Assembly: GCA_026129405.1 (NCBI GenBank)
Contig: JAHCID010000003.1
Location: forward strand, 1-64,000
DNA from: a bacterium
Lineage (GTDB): Bacteria > Desulfobacterota > Binatia > DP-6
Length of the DNA: 64,000 nucleotides
Direction of reading: 5' to 3'
Below are positions 52,266 through 60,508 of this stretch, in pieces. How positions within the stretch are numbered: position 1 is the first letter of the stretch; every line of letters begins with the position of its first letter. The notes beneath the pieces were generated by a model. That model saw only the letters and a list, made by a program, of their open reading frames with translations, was not told where the DNA came from and made no database searches. Position numbers and translations under genes: made by a program.

Positions 52266-52447
52266 GGCCGCTCGTTCGCACGGATGCACGCACCCCGCAA
52301 GGGTGGTGCCGGTGCGGGTCCGACGGCCGAGCGAGCCTGCTGACATGCATGAATGCGTGCAAGTGCTCCGCCGCCTACGAAGGCGTGAATGTCGTCTGTG
52401 CCGACGTTGACAGCGGACCGTGACGATGCGACTCCCCACCAACCACG

Positions 52448-52954
52448 ATGGCGGGAGCGGACGGCGACGGCGAAGGTACGACGACGCCCGGAGAGGTCGA
52501 TTGGTCGCAGTGGATGCGGGATCTCGGCCGGAGCGTCCGCCGTATGCGGGAGATGCTCGGCCTCACGCAGGACCAGCTCGGCCGCATCGCGGGGGTGAGC
52601 CAGGGCGCGGTGAGCCGGCTCGAGATGGGCGTCGGACTCGCGACGCCGTTCCTGGTGGTGGTGAAGGTGCAGCGGGCGCTCCAGCGGCTGCTCGGTCGCA
52701 TCGACGCGGCCATGCTCTCCGACGAGGCGCGCCGGCTGCTCGCCGACGACTCCCAGGTCGCTCACCTCGCCCGGGAAGGGGTTCCGCCGGACTTCCCGCT
52801 CTTCGGCGACCCCGGCCTCGAGGAGCTGGTGCGGACCTACCAGGGGCTCTCCCCGGCGCGGCGCGAGCAGTTTCTCGCCGTCGTGCGCGCGGCCGCGCTG
52901 GCCTTCCGCGACACCTCGAGCCTTCTCCCGCCCTCGACGCGCGGGCGCGCCTGA
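52448..52954 (+). CDS. XRE-family transcriptional regulator
   Basis: 168 residues. The helix-turn-helix reads LGRSVRRMREMLGLTQDQLG, RIAGVSQGAVSRLEMGVGLA. The C-terminal half (ADDSQVAHLAREGVPPDFPL, SPARREQFLAVVRAAALAFR) is helical, with no ligand domain that I recognise. Divergent from the universal stress protein across 182 bases. Confidence 0.85.
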   Translation: MAGADGDGEGTTTPGEVDWSQWMRDLGRSVRRMREMLGLTQDQLGRIAGVSQGAVSRLEMGVGLATPFLVVVKVQRALQRLLGRIDAAMLSDEARRLLADDSQVAHLAREGVPPDFPLFGDPGLEELVRTYQGLSPARREQFLAVVRAAALAFRDTSSLLPPSTRGRA

Positions 52955-53023
52955 GCCTGCGTGACGCGCCGCACGGCGCGAATCGGCTTGACCGTCGGCG
53001 ATGCGGGGCCGTAACCGACCCGC

Positions 53024-55168
53024 ATGCGGGACGTCTGGACGGCGGCGGCGTGTCTCGTCGCGGCGCTGGTGCTGCCGGAGGCCGTGCGCGCGGTCGAGCC
53101 CGCCCGGGTGACGGTCGAGCCGAACGGCCGGGTGGTGCGGCTCACCACCGACGCGGTCCGCGCCGAGGTCGCGCGCGACCGCTTTCGGCTGCGCGTGCGC
53201 GACCGCGCCGGCCGCCGGGTGGTCGTACGCGAGGATGCGGGCGGCGGGCTGTTCTACGAGCGCGCCGCGGGCCGGTACGAGCTCGGCGCGGTGACCGACG
53301 TTGCGCTGGTCCCGGGCGGCGTCCGCCTGACCGTCGCCACCGACGAAGGCCGCACGGCGACGGTGACGCTGCGCTTCCGCAGCGCGCGTACGCTCGAGGT
53401 GGCGCTCGACCCGCCCGACCCCGCGAGCGTCGTCGCCATGGGCGAGCGCCTGCGCTCCCCGGTGGGCGAGGCGATCTACGGGCTCACGGAGCGCCTGCGC
53501 GACTCGCCGTCGATCGCGCCTGGCATCGTCGACATCCCGTTCGACGACATCGACCCGCCGGAGGTCGGCTCGCTCGACCGCCGCGGCGAGACGGTCGAGA
53601 TGCGCATCCTGCCGACGTTCTCGGTGTACGCGCCGTTCTTCCAGACGTCCGGCGGATACGGGCTCTCGGTCGACGGCACCACCTTCGGCGCCTTCGACCT
53701 CGCGCAGGCGGCGCCGCGCACGCTCGCCTTCCGCTTCGAGACCGGTGCGCCGCCGGCGGGACGCCGGCTCGTGTTCCACGTCTTCGTCGGGCCCGAGCAC
53801 GCGACCATCCTCGACGAGTACACCGCGCTGCACGGCCGGCCGTTCGTGCCGCCGGACTGGGCCTTCCTGCACTGGCGCTGGCGGGGGGAGCTGGCCGTCG
53901 GCCCGACGGCCCAGCTCGACGGCAGCGCCGTCAACGCCCAGCTCGCCGAGGACGTCGCGATGTACGACCTGCTCGGCATCCCGCCGGGCGTCTACCTGTT
54001 CGACCGGCCGGTGCTGGTCGGCAACTTCGGCTTCGCGCGCTGGGAGTGGGACCCGGTGCGGCTGCCCAACGTCGACGCGACGCTCGCGGCGCTGCGGCGG
54101 CGCGGCTACCGCCTCGCCATCTGGAGCAGCACCTGGACGTGCGGCAGCGGGCCCGACGACAACGGCACCGCCGCGCAGCAGCAGGGCTTCCTCGCCCCGG
54201 GCTCGGTCGGCACGCCGCTCTGCGCCGACGTCGGCGGACGCAGCTTCATCCTCGACGTGACCAACCCGGCGGCGCGCGCCTGGTGGCGCGACCGCGTCGC
54301 GGCCTTCATGCGCGCGTGGGGCATCCAGGCGATCAAGCTCGACCGCGGCGAGGAGCACATCCCGTCCGCCGCCGGCGACGTCTGGTTCGACGGGCGCACC
54401 GGGCGCGAGGTGCGCAACGACTACCCGCGCCTGCAGGCGCAGCTGCACCACGACGCGCTCGCGCAGGCGTTCCCGGACGGCGACTTCCTCGTCCTCTCGC
54501 GGCCGAGCTACACCGGCACGTCGCAGTGGGCCGCGTTCTGGGGCGGCGACATCCCGGGCAGCACGAGGTTCGGCCTCGGACCCGGCACCGACCTCGGGCT
54601 GCGCAGCGCGATCATCAGCCAGCAGCGTGCGGCGTTCCTCGGCGTTCCGATCTGGGGCTCGGACACCGGCGGCTACTACGAGTTCAAGGATCGCGAGGTG
54701 TTCGCGCGCTGGCTCGCGTTCAGCGCCTTCTCGGGCATCATGGAGATCGGCGGCGACGGCAGCCACGCGCCCTGGGACATGCCGACCGAGCCGCGCTACG
54801 ACCCCGAGCTGGTCGCGATCTACCAGCGCTACACACGTCTGCGCGCGACGCTAAAGCCGTACGTCGTCGCGGCCGCCGCCGCGGCGGCGACCGGCATGCC
54901 GATCGTGCGACCGATGCCCATGGTCGATCGCCGCGACCGCCGGCTGCGCGATCTGTGGGACCAGTATCTGTTCGGGCCCGACCTGCTGGTCGCGCCGGTG
55001 TGGCGGCGCGGGCAGACGCGCCGGGCCGTCTACCTGCCGCGCGGACGCTGGCGCGACTACTGGGACCGCAGCCGCGTCCACGAGGGCCGGCGCTGGATCG
55101 GCGTCGACGTGCCGCTCGACGCCATCCCGGTCTTCGTGCGCGACGGCGCCGAGGTGCCGGGGCCGTGA
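53024..55168 (+). CDS. Secreted glycoside hydrolase family 31
   Basis: 714 residues with a signal peptide (MRDVWTAAACLVAALVLPEA). An N-terminal beta-sandwich leads to the TIM barrel. The nucleophile is D440 in AIKLDRGEEH and the acid/base D509 in WAAFWGGDIPGS, matching the family's K-x-D-x-GE and GD signatures. The C-terminal sheet ends IPVFVRDGAEVP. Family members are alpha-glucosidases, xylosidases and sulfoquinovosidases; specificity cannot be fixed from sequence. Confidence 0.92.
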   Translation: MRDVWTAAACLVAALVLPEAVRAVEPARVTVEPNGRVVRLTTDAVRAEVARDRFRLRVRDRAGRRVVVREDAGGGLFYERAAGRYELGAVTDVALVPGGVRLTVATDEGRTATVTLRFRSARTLEVALDPPDPASVVAMGERLRSPVGEAIYGLTERLRDSPSIAPGIVDIPFDDIDPPEVGSLDRRGETVEMRILPTFSVYAPFFQTSGGYGLSVDGTTFGAFDLAQAAPRTLAFRFETGAPPAGRRLVFHVFVGPEHATILDEYTALHGRPFVPPDWAFLHWRWRGELAVGPTAQLDGSAVNAQLAEDVAMYDLLGIPPGVYLFDRPVLVGNFGFARWEWDPVRLPNVDATLAALRRRGYRLAIWSSTWTCGSGPDDNGTAAQQQGFLAPGSVGTPLCADVGGRSFILDVTNPAARAWWRDRVAAFMRAWGIQAIKLDRGEEHIPSAAGDVWFDGRTGREVRNDYPRLQAQLHHDALAQAFPDGDFLVLSRPSYTGTSQWAAFWGGDIPGSTRFGLGPGTDLGLRSAIISQQRAAFLGVPIWGSDTGGYYEFKDREVFARWLAFSAFSGIMEIGGDGSHAPWDMPTEPRYDPELVAIYQRYTRLRATLKPYVVAAAAAAATGMPIVRPMPMVDRRDRRLRDLWDQYLFGPDLLVAPVWRRGQTRRAVYLPRGRWRDYWDRSRVHEGRRWIGVDVPLDAIPVFVRDGAEVPGP

Positions 55169-55229
55169 GCGACCGGCGCGCTTCCGGCCGGCCGGGCCCC
55201 GTGCTAGCCGGGGCACAGGAGGACGTGCC

Positions 55230-55790
55230 ATGCGACTCGCTGCGATCGGGCTCGGGCTCGGGCTGACCCTCGGTCTCGCCGTGTCCGCCGACGCGCTCGT
55301 GCTGTGCGCACCGAAGAAGGGCGTCGGTGCGCTCAAGGTGCGCGACGCGTGCAAGAAGAAGGAGACCACGGTCGATCCGGCGTCGGTCGGTCTCGTCGGG
55401 CCGCAGGGCGTCCCCGGCCCGAAGGGCGACCAGGGCGAGGAGGGCGTCGCCGGGCCGCCGGGAGCGAGCGGCCCGCTCGCGGCCTATCAGATCGTCGAGT
55501 CGACGCAGACGGTGTTCGTCGACAACTCGGGCACGCCCTCCGGTCTCAGCGACGTGATCACGCTCGCGTGCCCGCCGGACAAGCACGTCGGCGGCGGCGG
55601 CGTGCGCATCTCCGACACCGACAAGGGCGCGCAGCGCGACATCCGCGTCGCGATGAGCCGCCCGGCGAGCGACGGCAGCGGCTGGGAGGCGCAGCTCTTC
55701 AACGCCAGCGTCTCCTTCGGGCTCAACGCCGACCTCCAGATGCGCGCCATCTGCGCCGCCACCGACACCCCGATCGTCCCGCCGCTCTGA
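55230..55790 (+). CDS. Secreted protein with short collagen-like segment
   Basis: 186 residues. Signal peptide (RLAAIGLGLGLTLGLAVSAD), then a Lys-rich part, then about nine G-x-y triplets (GPQGVPGPKGDQGEEGVAGP and onward). A C-terminal beta domain follows (VITLACPPDKHVGGGGVRIS, LNADLQMRAICAAT). Collagen-like stalks in bacteria form trimers at the surface. Function unknown. Confidence 0.75.
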   Translation: MRLAAIGLGLGLTLGLAVSADALVLCAPKKGVGALKVRDACKKKETTVDPASVGLVGPQGVPGPKGDQGEEGVAGPPGASGPLAAYQIVESTQTVFVDNSGTPSGLSDVITLACPPDKHVGGGGVRISDTDKGAQRDIRVAMSRPASDGSGWEAQLFNASVSFGLNADLQMRAICAATDTPIVPPL

Positions 55791-55804
55791 ACCGGAGGAA
55801 TCCG

Positions 55805-56662
55805 ATGACGCTCACCCACCTCGCCGCCGAGTCCGCCCCGGCCGACGTCGCCGCCGTCCTCGCCCGCGACGGCGCCGTCGTCGTCGACCACGTCGTCGCG
55901 CCGGCGGTGATGGACCGCGTGCACGCCGAGCTGGCGCCCTTCCTCGAGGCCACTGCGCCCGGCCCCGACGAGTTCTCCGGCCGCCGCACGCGGCGCACGG
56001 GGGCGCTCGTCGCGCGCTCGGCCGCGTGCCGCGAGCTGGTCATGCACCCGCTCGTCCTCGGCACCGCCGGCACGCTGCTCGGGCACGCGACGAGCTACCA
56101 CCTGCACCTGACGCAGGTGATCGCGATCGGCCCCGGCGAGCCGGGCCAGATGATCCACCGCGACCAGTGGGCCTTCGACTTCTTCCCCTTCCCGAAGGGC
56201 TACGAGGTGCAGTGCAACACGATCTGGGCGATGAGCGACTTCACCGCCGCCAACGGCGCCACGCGTCTCGTGCCCGGCAGCACGCAGCTCGAGGACCGGC
56301 GCGACTTCACCGAGGCCGACACCGTCCCGGCCGAGATGGCGAAGGGCTCGGTGCTCTTCTACACCGGCAGCGTCTACCACGGCGGCGGCGCCAACCGCTC
56401 CGACCAGACGCGCTACGGCATCAACATCACGTACGCGCTCTCGTGGCTGCGCCAGGAGGAGAACCAGTACCTCTCGGTGCCGCACGACGTCGCGCGCACG
56501 CTGCCGACCGAGCTGCTTCGCCTCATGGGCTATGCGCGCGGCGCCTACGCGCTCGGCTACGTCGACGACCTGCGCGACCCGATCGAGGTGCTGCGCCCGG
56601 GCTCGGCGACGGGGCTCGGCGACCTCGACGCCGCCCTGCGCCGGCAGGAGAGCGTTCGGTAG
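55805..56662 (+). CDS. Phytanoyl-CoA dioxygenase (PhyH) family oxygenase
   Basis: 285 residues with a GGAGGA ribosome site. The iron-binding facial triad is HRD (in QMIHRDQWAFDFF) and the distal His in TGSVYHGGGANRS; the 2-oxoglutarate-binding Arg is probably in SDQTRYGINITY. Such enzymes hydroxylate lipids, amino acids or secondary metabolites. The substrate is unknown. Confidence 0.9.
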   Translation: MTLTHLAAESAPADVAAVLARDGAVVVDHVVAPAVMDRVHAELAPFLEATAPGPDEFSGRRTRRTGALVARSAACRELVMHPLVLGTAGTLLGHATSYHLHLTQVIAIGPGEPGQMIHRDQWAFDFFPFPKGYEVQCNTIWAMSDFTAANGATRLVPGSTQLEDRRDFTEADTVPAEMAKGSVLFYTGSVYHGGGANRSDQTRYGINITYALSWLRQEENQYLSVPHDVARTLPTELLRLMGYARGAYALGYVDDLRDPIEVLRPGSATGLGDLDAALRRQESVR

Positions 56663-56710
56663 TCGGGACGCGGTAGTATCGGTCTCGCCCCGCCCCTATA
56701 CGTGCGGGCC

Positions 56711-57574
56711 ATGGAGCCCCACGACCTTTCGTGCGACACCGCGGTCACGCGCCTCGCCGCCGCCCCGGGCTGGTACACCGCCGATCTCCCGAACGCGTGG
56801 GACTTCCGTACGCCGTCGGGCGGCGTCCTCATGACCGTCGCCATGCGCGCCATGCAGGCGGAGCTGGGAGAGCCGGACCTGGTCCCGCTGTCGGCGAACA
56901 CGCACTTCTGCTCGCCGGTGCCGGCGGGGCCGCTCGAGATCCGCGTCGAGGTGCTGCGCCGGGGCAACGTCGCCGCGCAGGTCCGCTGCGCGCTCTCGTC
57001 GACGACCATGCCGGGCCCGGGCCTCGAGGTGAGCGCGACGTTCGGGCGCGCGCGCCCCGGCGTCGACGTGCTCGACGCCGAGTTCCCGCCCGTCGCGATG
57101 CCGGGCGACGGCATGCCGATCGTCCCCGGCGTGCGCGACTTCCGGCCGCGTTTCCTCGAGAACTTCGAATGCCGCCTCGCGCTCGGCTCGGCCTGGTGGA
57201 CGCGCGAGTGGGCGGCGGGGCCGGCGCGCATGGGACGCTGGTTCCGCTACCACCTGCCGCCGCGGCTCGCCGACGGGCGCTTCGATCCGCTCGCCATCCC
57301 GCCCATCGCCGACACCATGCCGCCGGCGCTCGTGCAGCGCCTCGGACCCGACGCGCCGCCGTTCCACGCGCCGAGCCTCGATCTCACCGTCCACTTCCTC
57401 GAGGACACGCCGAGCGAGTGGCTGCTCACCTGGGTGCACGCGCGTCGGGCGCGCGCCGGCTGGGCCACGGCCGACTGCGAGATCTGGGACGACCGCAAGC
57501 GCCTCGTCGCCATCGCCACGCAGATGATGATGATCCGCCGTCGCCCGGAGGACGTCGCCGGCCCGAACTGGTAG
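56711..57574 (+). CDS. Acyl-CoA thioesterase (double hotdog, TesB-like)
   Basis: 287 residues. Two hotdog repeats: GWYTADLPNAWDFRTPSGGV, LSANTHFCSPVPAGPLEIRV, and the C-terminal SLDLTVHFLEDTPSEWLLTW, VHARRARAGWATADCEIWDD. The Asp/Gln pair typical of the active site fits. ATG 56711 is preferred to a GTG at 56702. It hydrolyses acyl-CoA esters, chain length unknown. Confidence 0.85.
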   Translation: MEPHDLSCDTAVTRLAAAPGWYTADLPNAWDFRTPSGGVLMTVAMRAMQAELGEPDLVPLSANTHFCSPVPAGPLEIRVEVLRRGNVAAQVRCALSSTTMPGPGLEVSATFGRARPGVDVLDAEFPPVAMPGDGMPIVPGVRDFRPRFLENFECRLALGSAWWTREWAAGPARMGRWFRYHLPPRLADGRFDPLAIPPIADTMPPALVQRLGPDAPPFHAPSLDLTVHFLEDTPSEWLLTWVHARRARAGWATADCEIWDDRKRLVAIATQMMMIRRRPEDVAGPNW

Positions 57575-57614
57575 CGGCGCGCGCCGGCCGTTCTTACAAA
57601 CGGCCGCGCGCCGC
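57575..57614 (+). terminator. Hairpin terminator of the thioesterase gene
   Basis: GCGCGC...GGCCGTT with CTTACA loop and AACGGCC...GCGC on the other side; one small bulge in the outer stem. No other element is evident between 57575 and 57720. Confidence 0.55.
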
Positions 57615-57720
57615 CCAGACGGAGTAGCGCGAGATCGGGCGGTTGCGTCGCCCCGGCGGCTGGCATCGGGGTTGCTCCGCGACTCGCAAGGAGCGGCGGC
57701 CTCGTGCCGCCGGACACCCC

Positions 57721-58557
57721 ATGCCGAGAGCCATCTGGAGCGGCCATCTCACCTTCGGTCTGGTTTCGATCCCGGTCGGCCTGCACGCTGCCGTGGAGAG
57801 CTCGCAAGAGGTCCACTTCCGGCTCCTGCACCGCAAGGACAAAGCGCCCATCCGCTACAAGAAGTTCTGCAGCAAGGAGGACACGGAGGTCCCGGCCGAC
57901 GAGATCGTGCGCGGCTACGAGACCTCGAAGGGCCGCTGGGCCGTCGTCGAGAAGGAGGAGCTCGACGAGGTGCAGGCGGAGCTCGGCGAGGGCGAGCACA
58001 CGATCGAGCTGCTCCAGTTCATCGCTGCCGACACGCTCGACCCCCTGCTGCTCGAGCGTCCATACTACCTCGGCGCCGAGCGCGGCGGCGACAAGGCATA
58101 CGTGGTGCTGCGCGAGGCGCTCGCGGAGAGCGGCCGCGTCGGCGTCGCCCGTGTCTACCTGCGCACGCGGCCGCACCTGGCGGCGGTGCTGCCCGTCGGC
58201 GACGTGCTCGCGGTCGTGGCGCTGCGCGAGCCGGGCTCGCTGCGTACGCGCACGCCGTTCGCGCCCAGGCGCGCCACCGCACGGCCGAACGAGAAGAAGA
58301 TGGCGAAGACGCTCATCGACGAGATGGGCGGCGACTTCGATCCGATGGCGCACCCGAACCGTTACCGCAAGGCGGTCGACGCGCTGGTGCGGGCGAAGCC
58401 GCAGTTCGTGCTCGGCGAGGCGGAGACCGCCGATGCCGGCACGCGCCGCAAGGGCGCCCCGGTCGTCGACCTCATGGAGGCACTGAAGCGCAGCCTCGCC
58501 GCGAGCGCGGGCGGGAAGCGCCGCCGGCGTGCGAGCGCAAGAGAGAAGGCGGCGTGA
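57721..58557 (+). CDS. ku: Ku protein for non-homologous end joining
   Basis: 278 residues. Bacterial Ku motifs: PRAIWSGHLTFGLVSIPVGL, then RYKKFCSKEDTEVP, IAADTLDPLLLERPYYLGAE and FDPMAHPNRYRKAVDALVRA. A basic C-terminal tail (GGKRRRRASAREKAA) binds DNA. Ku forms a homodimer ring on broken ends and recruits LigD, which is not in this window. Overlaps the next gene by GTGA. Confidence 0.95.
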   Translation: MPRAIWSGHLTFGLVSIPVGLHAAVESSQEVHFRLLHRKDKAPIRYKKFCSKEDTEVPADEIVRGYETSKGRWAVVEKEELDEVQAELGEGEHTIELLQFIAADTLDPLLLERPYYLGAERGGDKAYVVLREALAESGRVGVARVYLRTRPHLAAVLPVGDVLAVVALREPGSLRTRTPFAPRRATARPNEKKMAKTLIDEMGGDFDPMAHPNRYRKAVDALVRAKPQFVLGEAETADAGTRRKGAPVVDLMEALKRSLAASAGGKRRRRASAREKAA

Positions 58558-60155
58558 GCGCAGGACGGCACATCCGCTGGCGGCGCTGGGTCGTGCGCGG
58601 ACTCGGCGCGCTGGTCGTCGTGGTGGCCCTCCTCGTCGTGGGGCTCCAGCTCGTCGACGAGCCGCTGCGGCGCGAGATGGAGCGGCGGCTGAACGCCGCC
58701 CTTACGGGGTACACGGTCACGATCCAGAACCTCGACCTGCAGCCGTTCGCGCTCGCGATCGAGCTCGAGGGCGTGACCGTCGTCCAGGACGCGCGCCCGT
58801 CGCCGCCCGTCGTCTACCTGCCGCGCTGGAAGACGAGCCTGCAGTGGAAGGCGCTGCTCTCCGGCGCCGTCGTCGCCGACGCCGAGTTCGACGCCCCGCG
58901 CCTGTACCTCACGCGCAGCCAAGCCGAAGCGGAGGCGGCGGACGACACGCCGGCGGCGGACCGGGGCTGGCAGGACGCGGTCACCTCCGTGCATCCGCTG
59001 AAGATCAACGAGGTCGTGGTGCGCGACGGCGCGCTCACCTACTGGGACGGCAAGCAGGATCCGGTGAAGCTCACCGACCTCGACCTCGACATCGACAACA
59101 TCCGCAATGTGCGCTCGGCCGCGGGTCGGTACCCGTCGCCGGTGACGGCGAGCATGCGCGTGGCCGGCGGCCGGATCGCCTTCGACGGCCACGCCGATCT
59201 CCTCGCCAAGCCGGCTCCGGTGGCGCGCGGCGACCTGACGGCACGCGACGTCGGCCTTGCACCGCTGGCGCCGAGCGTGCGCCCGTTCGGTGTCGTGCTC
59301 GACGGCGGCAGGCTCGGCGCGGACGTCACGATCGAGTACGCGACGGCGAAGACGGTGGTCGACGTGCGGGACGTCACCGTCGACGGCGCGAAGGTCGACT
59401 ACGTGCAGGCGACCGCCAAGGACGAGGAGCGGCTCGACGCCGCGAAGCGCGCCGCGACCGTCGCCGAGGCGGCGCCGCCGGTACAGATCGACGTGCAGCA
59501 GGCCCGCCTGCGCGGCGCGACGCTCGGCTTCGCCGATCACACCGTGGAGCCGCCGTTCCGCCTCTTCGTCGCGGGCACCGACGTCACGGTGAAGGGCTTC
59601 AGCAACCGGAAGTCCGACCGTAAGGGAACGGCGAGCCTGCGCGGGCGCTTCATGGACAGCGGGCCGCTGTCGATCGACGCCACCTTCGCGTCGGGTGCGA
59701 AGCGCCCCGAGTTCACGCTCGCGCTGCGCCTCGAGCGCGTCGATCTGGTGCGGCTGAACGACCTCCTGCGGGCGCGCGCCGACCTCGACGTGAACCGCGG
59801 CGAGATGTCCTTCTACACCGAGCTCGCGGTCCGCGACGGCCGCGTGGAAGGGTACGCGAAGCCGCTGTTCGCCGACCTCGACATCTACGACTCCGAGCAG
59901 GACGCGGACGACAGCATCTTCCAGAAGGCGTGGGAGGCGATGGCGGGAGCCGCCGCGACCGTGCTCCAGAACCGGCCGCGCGACGAGGTGGCGACGCGCG
60001 CCGACCTCTCCGGCCCGGTCGAGGATCCGAACGCGAGCACCTTCCAGATCGTCGTCGGCCTGCTCCGCAACGCCTTCTTCAACGCCATCCTGCCGGGTCT
60101 CGATCCCGAGCGACGGCAGGGCGATCGCGGCACGGGAGGCGCGTCGCACGGCTGA
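58554..60155 (+). CDS. DUF748 (AsmA-like) inner-membrane protein
   Basis: 533 residues from a GTG overlapping the ku stop. One N-terminal membrane helix (LGALVVVVALLVVGLQLVDE), then a long beta-rich periplasmic part (TGYTVTIQNLDLQPFALAIE, EVVVRDGALTYWDGKQDPVK, LLAKPAPVARGDLTARDVGL) typical of DUF748/AsmA-type bridge proteins thought to carry lipids between membranes. Shorter than many relatives, which exceed 900 residues. Coupling to ku is odd. Confidence 0.85.
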   Translation: MSAGRHIRWRRWVVRGLGALVVVVALLVVGLQLVDEPLRREMERRLNAALTGYTVTIQNLDLQPFALAIELEGVTVVQDARPSPPVVYLPRWKTSLQWKALLSGAVVADAEFDAPRLYLTRSQAEAEAADDTPAADRGWQDAVTSVHPLKINEVVVRDGALTYWDGKQDPVKLTDLDLDIDNIRNVRSAAGRYPSPVTASMRVAGGRIAFDGHADLLAKPAPVARGDLTARDVGLAPLAPSVRPFGVVLDGGRLGADVTIEYATAKTVVDVRDVTVDGAKVDYVQATAKDEERLDAAKRAATVAEAAPPVQIDVQQARLRGATLGFADHTVEPPFRLFVAGTDVTVKGFSNRKSDRKGTASLRGRFMDSGPLSIDATFASGAKRPEFTLALRLERVDLVRLNDLLRARADLDVNRGEMSFYTELAVRDGRVEGYAKPLFADLDIYDSEQDADDSIFQKAWEAMAGAAATVLQNRPRDEVATRADLSGPVEDPNASTFQIVVGLLRNAFFNAILPGLDPERRQGDRGTGGASHG

Positions 60156-60164
60156 GAGAATTCG

Positions 60165-60508
60165 TTGCCGCAGCGGATCCGCGGTGCGACACCCCGCGGC
60201 CCGCAGATGGTCGCTCCCGCCCTCGCCCGCAGCAGGGCGCAGCCGTGCCCGCCGGGCAGCTTCGCGCTCGAGGTGACGACGACCACGACGACGCCGGCGA
60301 CCACGAGCACCACCCTGGTCGCGGCGACGTCTCGACCAGCCGTACGCGGCGCTGCTCGCCATCGGCGAGGGCGAGATGAAGGCGCCGGATCCGAGCCACC
60401 CCGCCCACTTCTACGGCAGCCGCGTGCTGATCCGGCACGGGGTGCCGGACCCCGACGACTACGAGTACCTGGACCTCACCGTCACCTGGGACATCCGGCG
60501 GCGGTGGG
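60165..60508 (+). pseudogene. Probable remnant of a Thr-stalk secreted protein
   Basis: The 353-base gap 60156-60508 contains coding-like pieces in two frames. One frame reads ALEVTTTTTTPATTSTTLVA, a stalk like those elsewhere in the window. Near 60330 another frame takes over: LDQPYAALLAIGEGEMKAPD and PSHPAHFYGSRVLIRHGVPD, DDYEYLDLTVTWDIRR. No start, signal peptide or natural stop is evident. It looks like the C-terminal remnant of a lost surface-protein gene. Confidence 0.4.
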
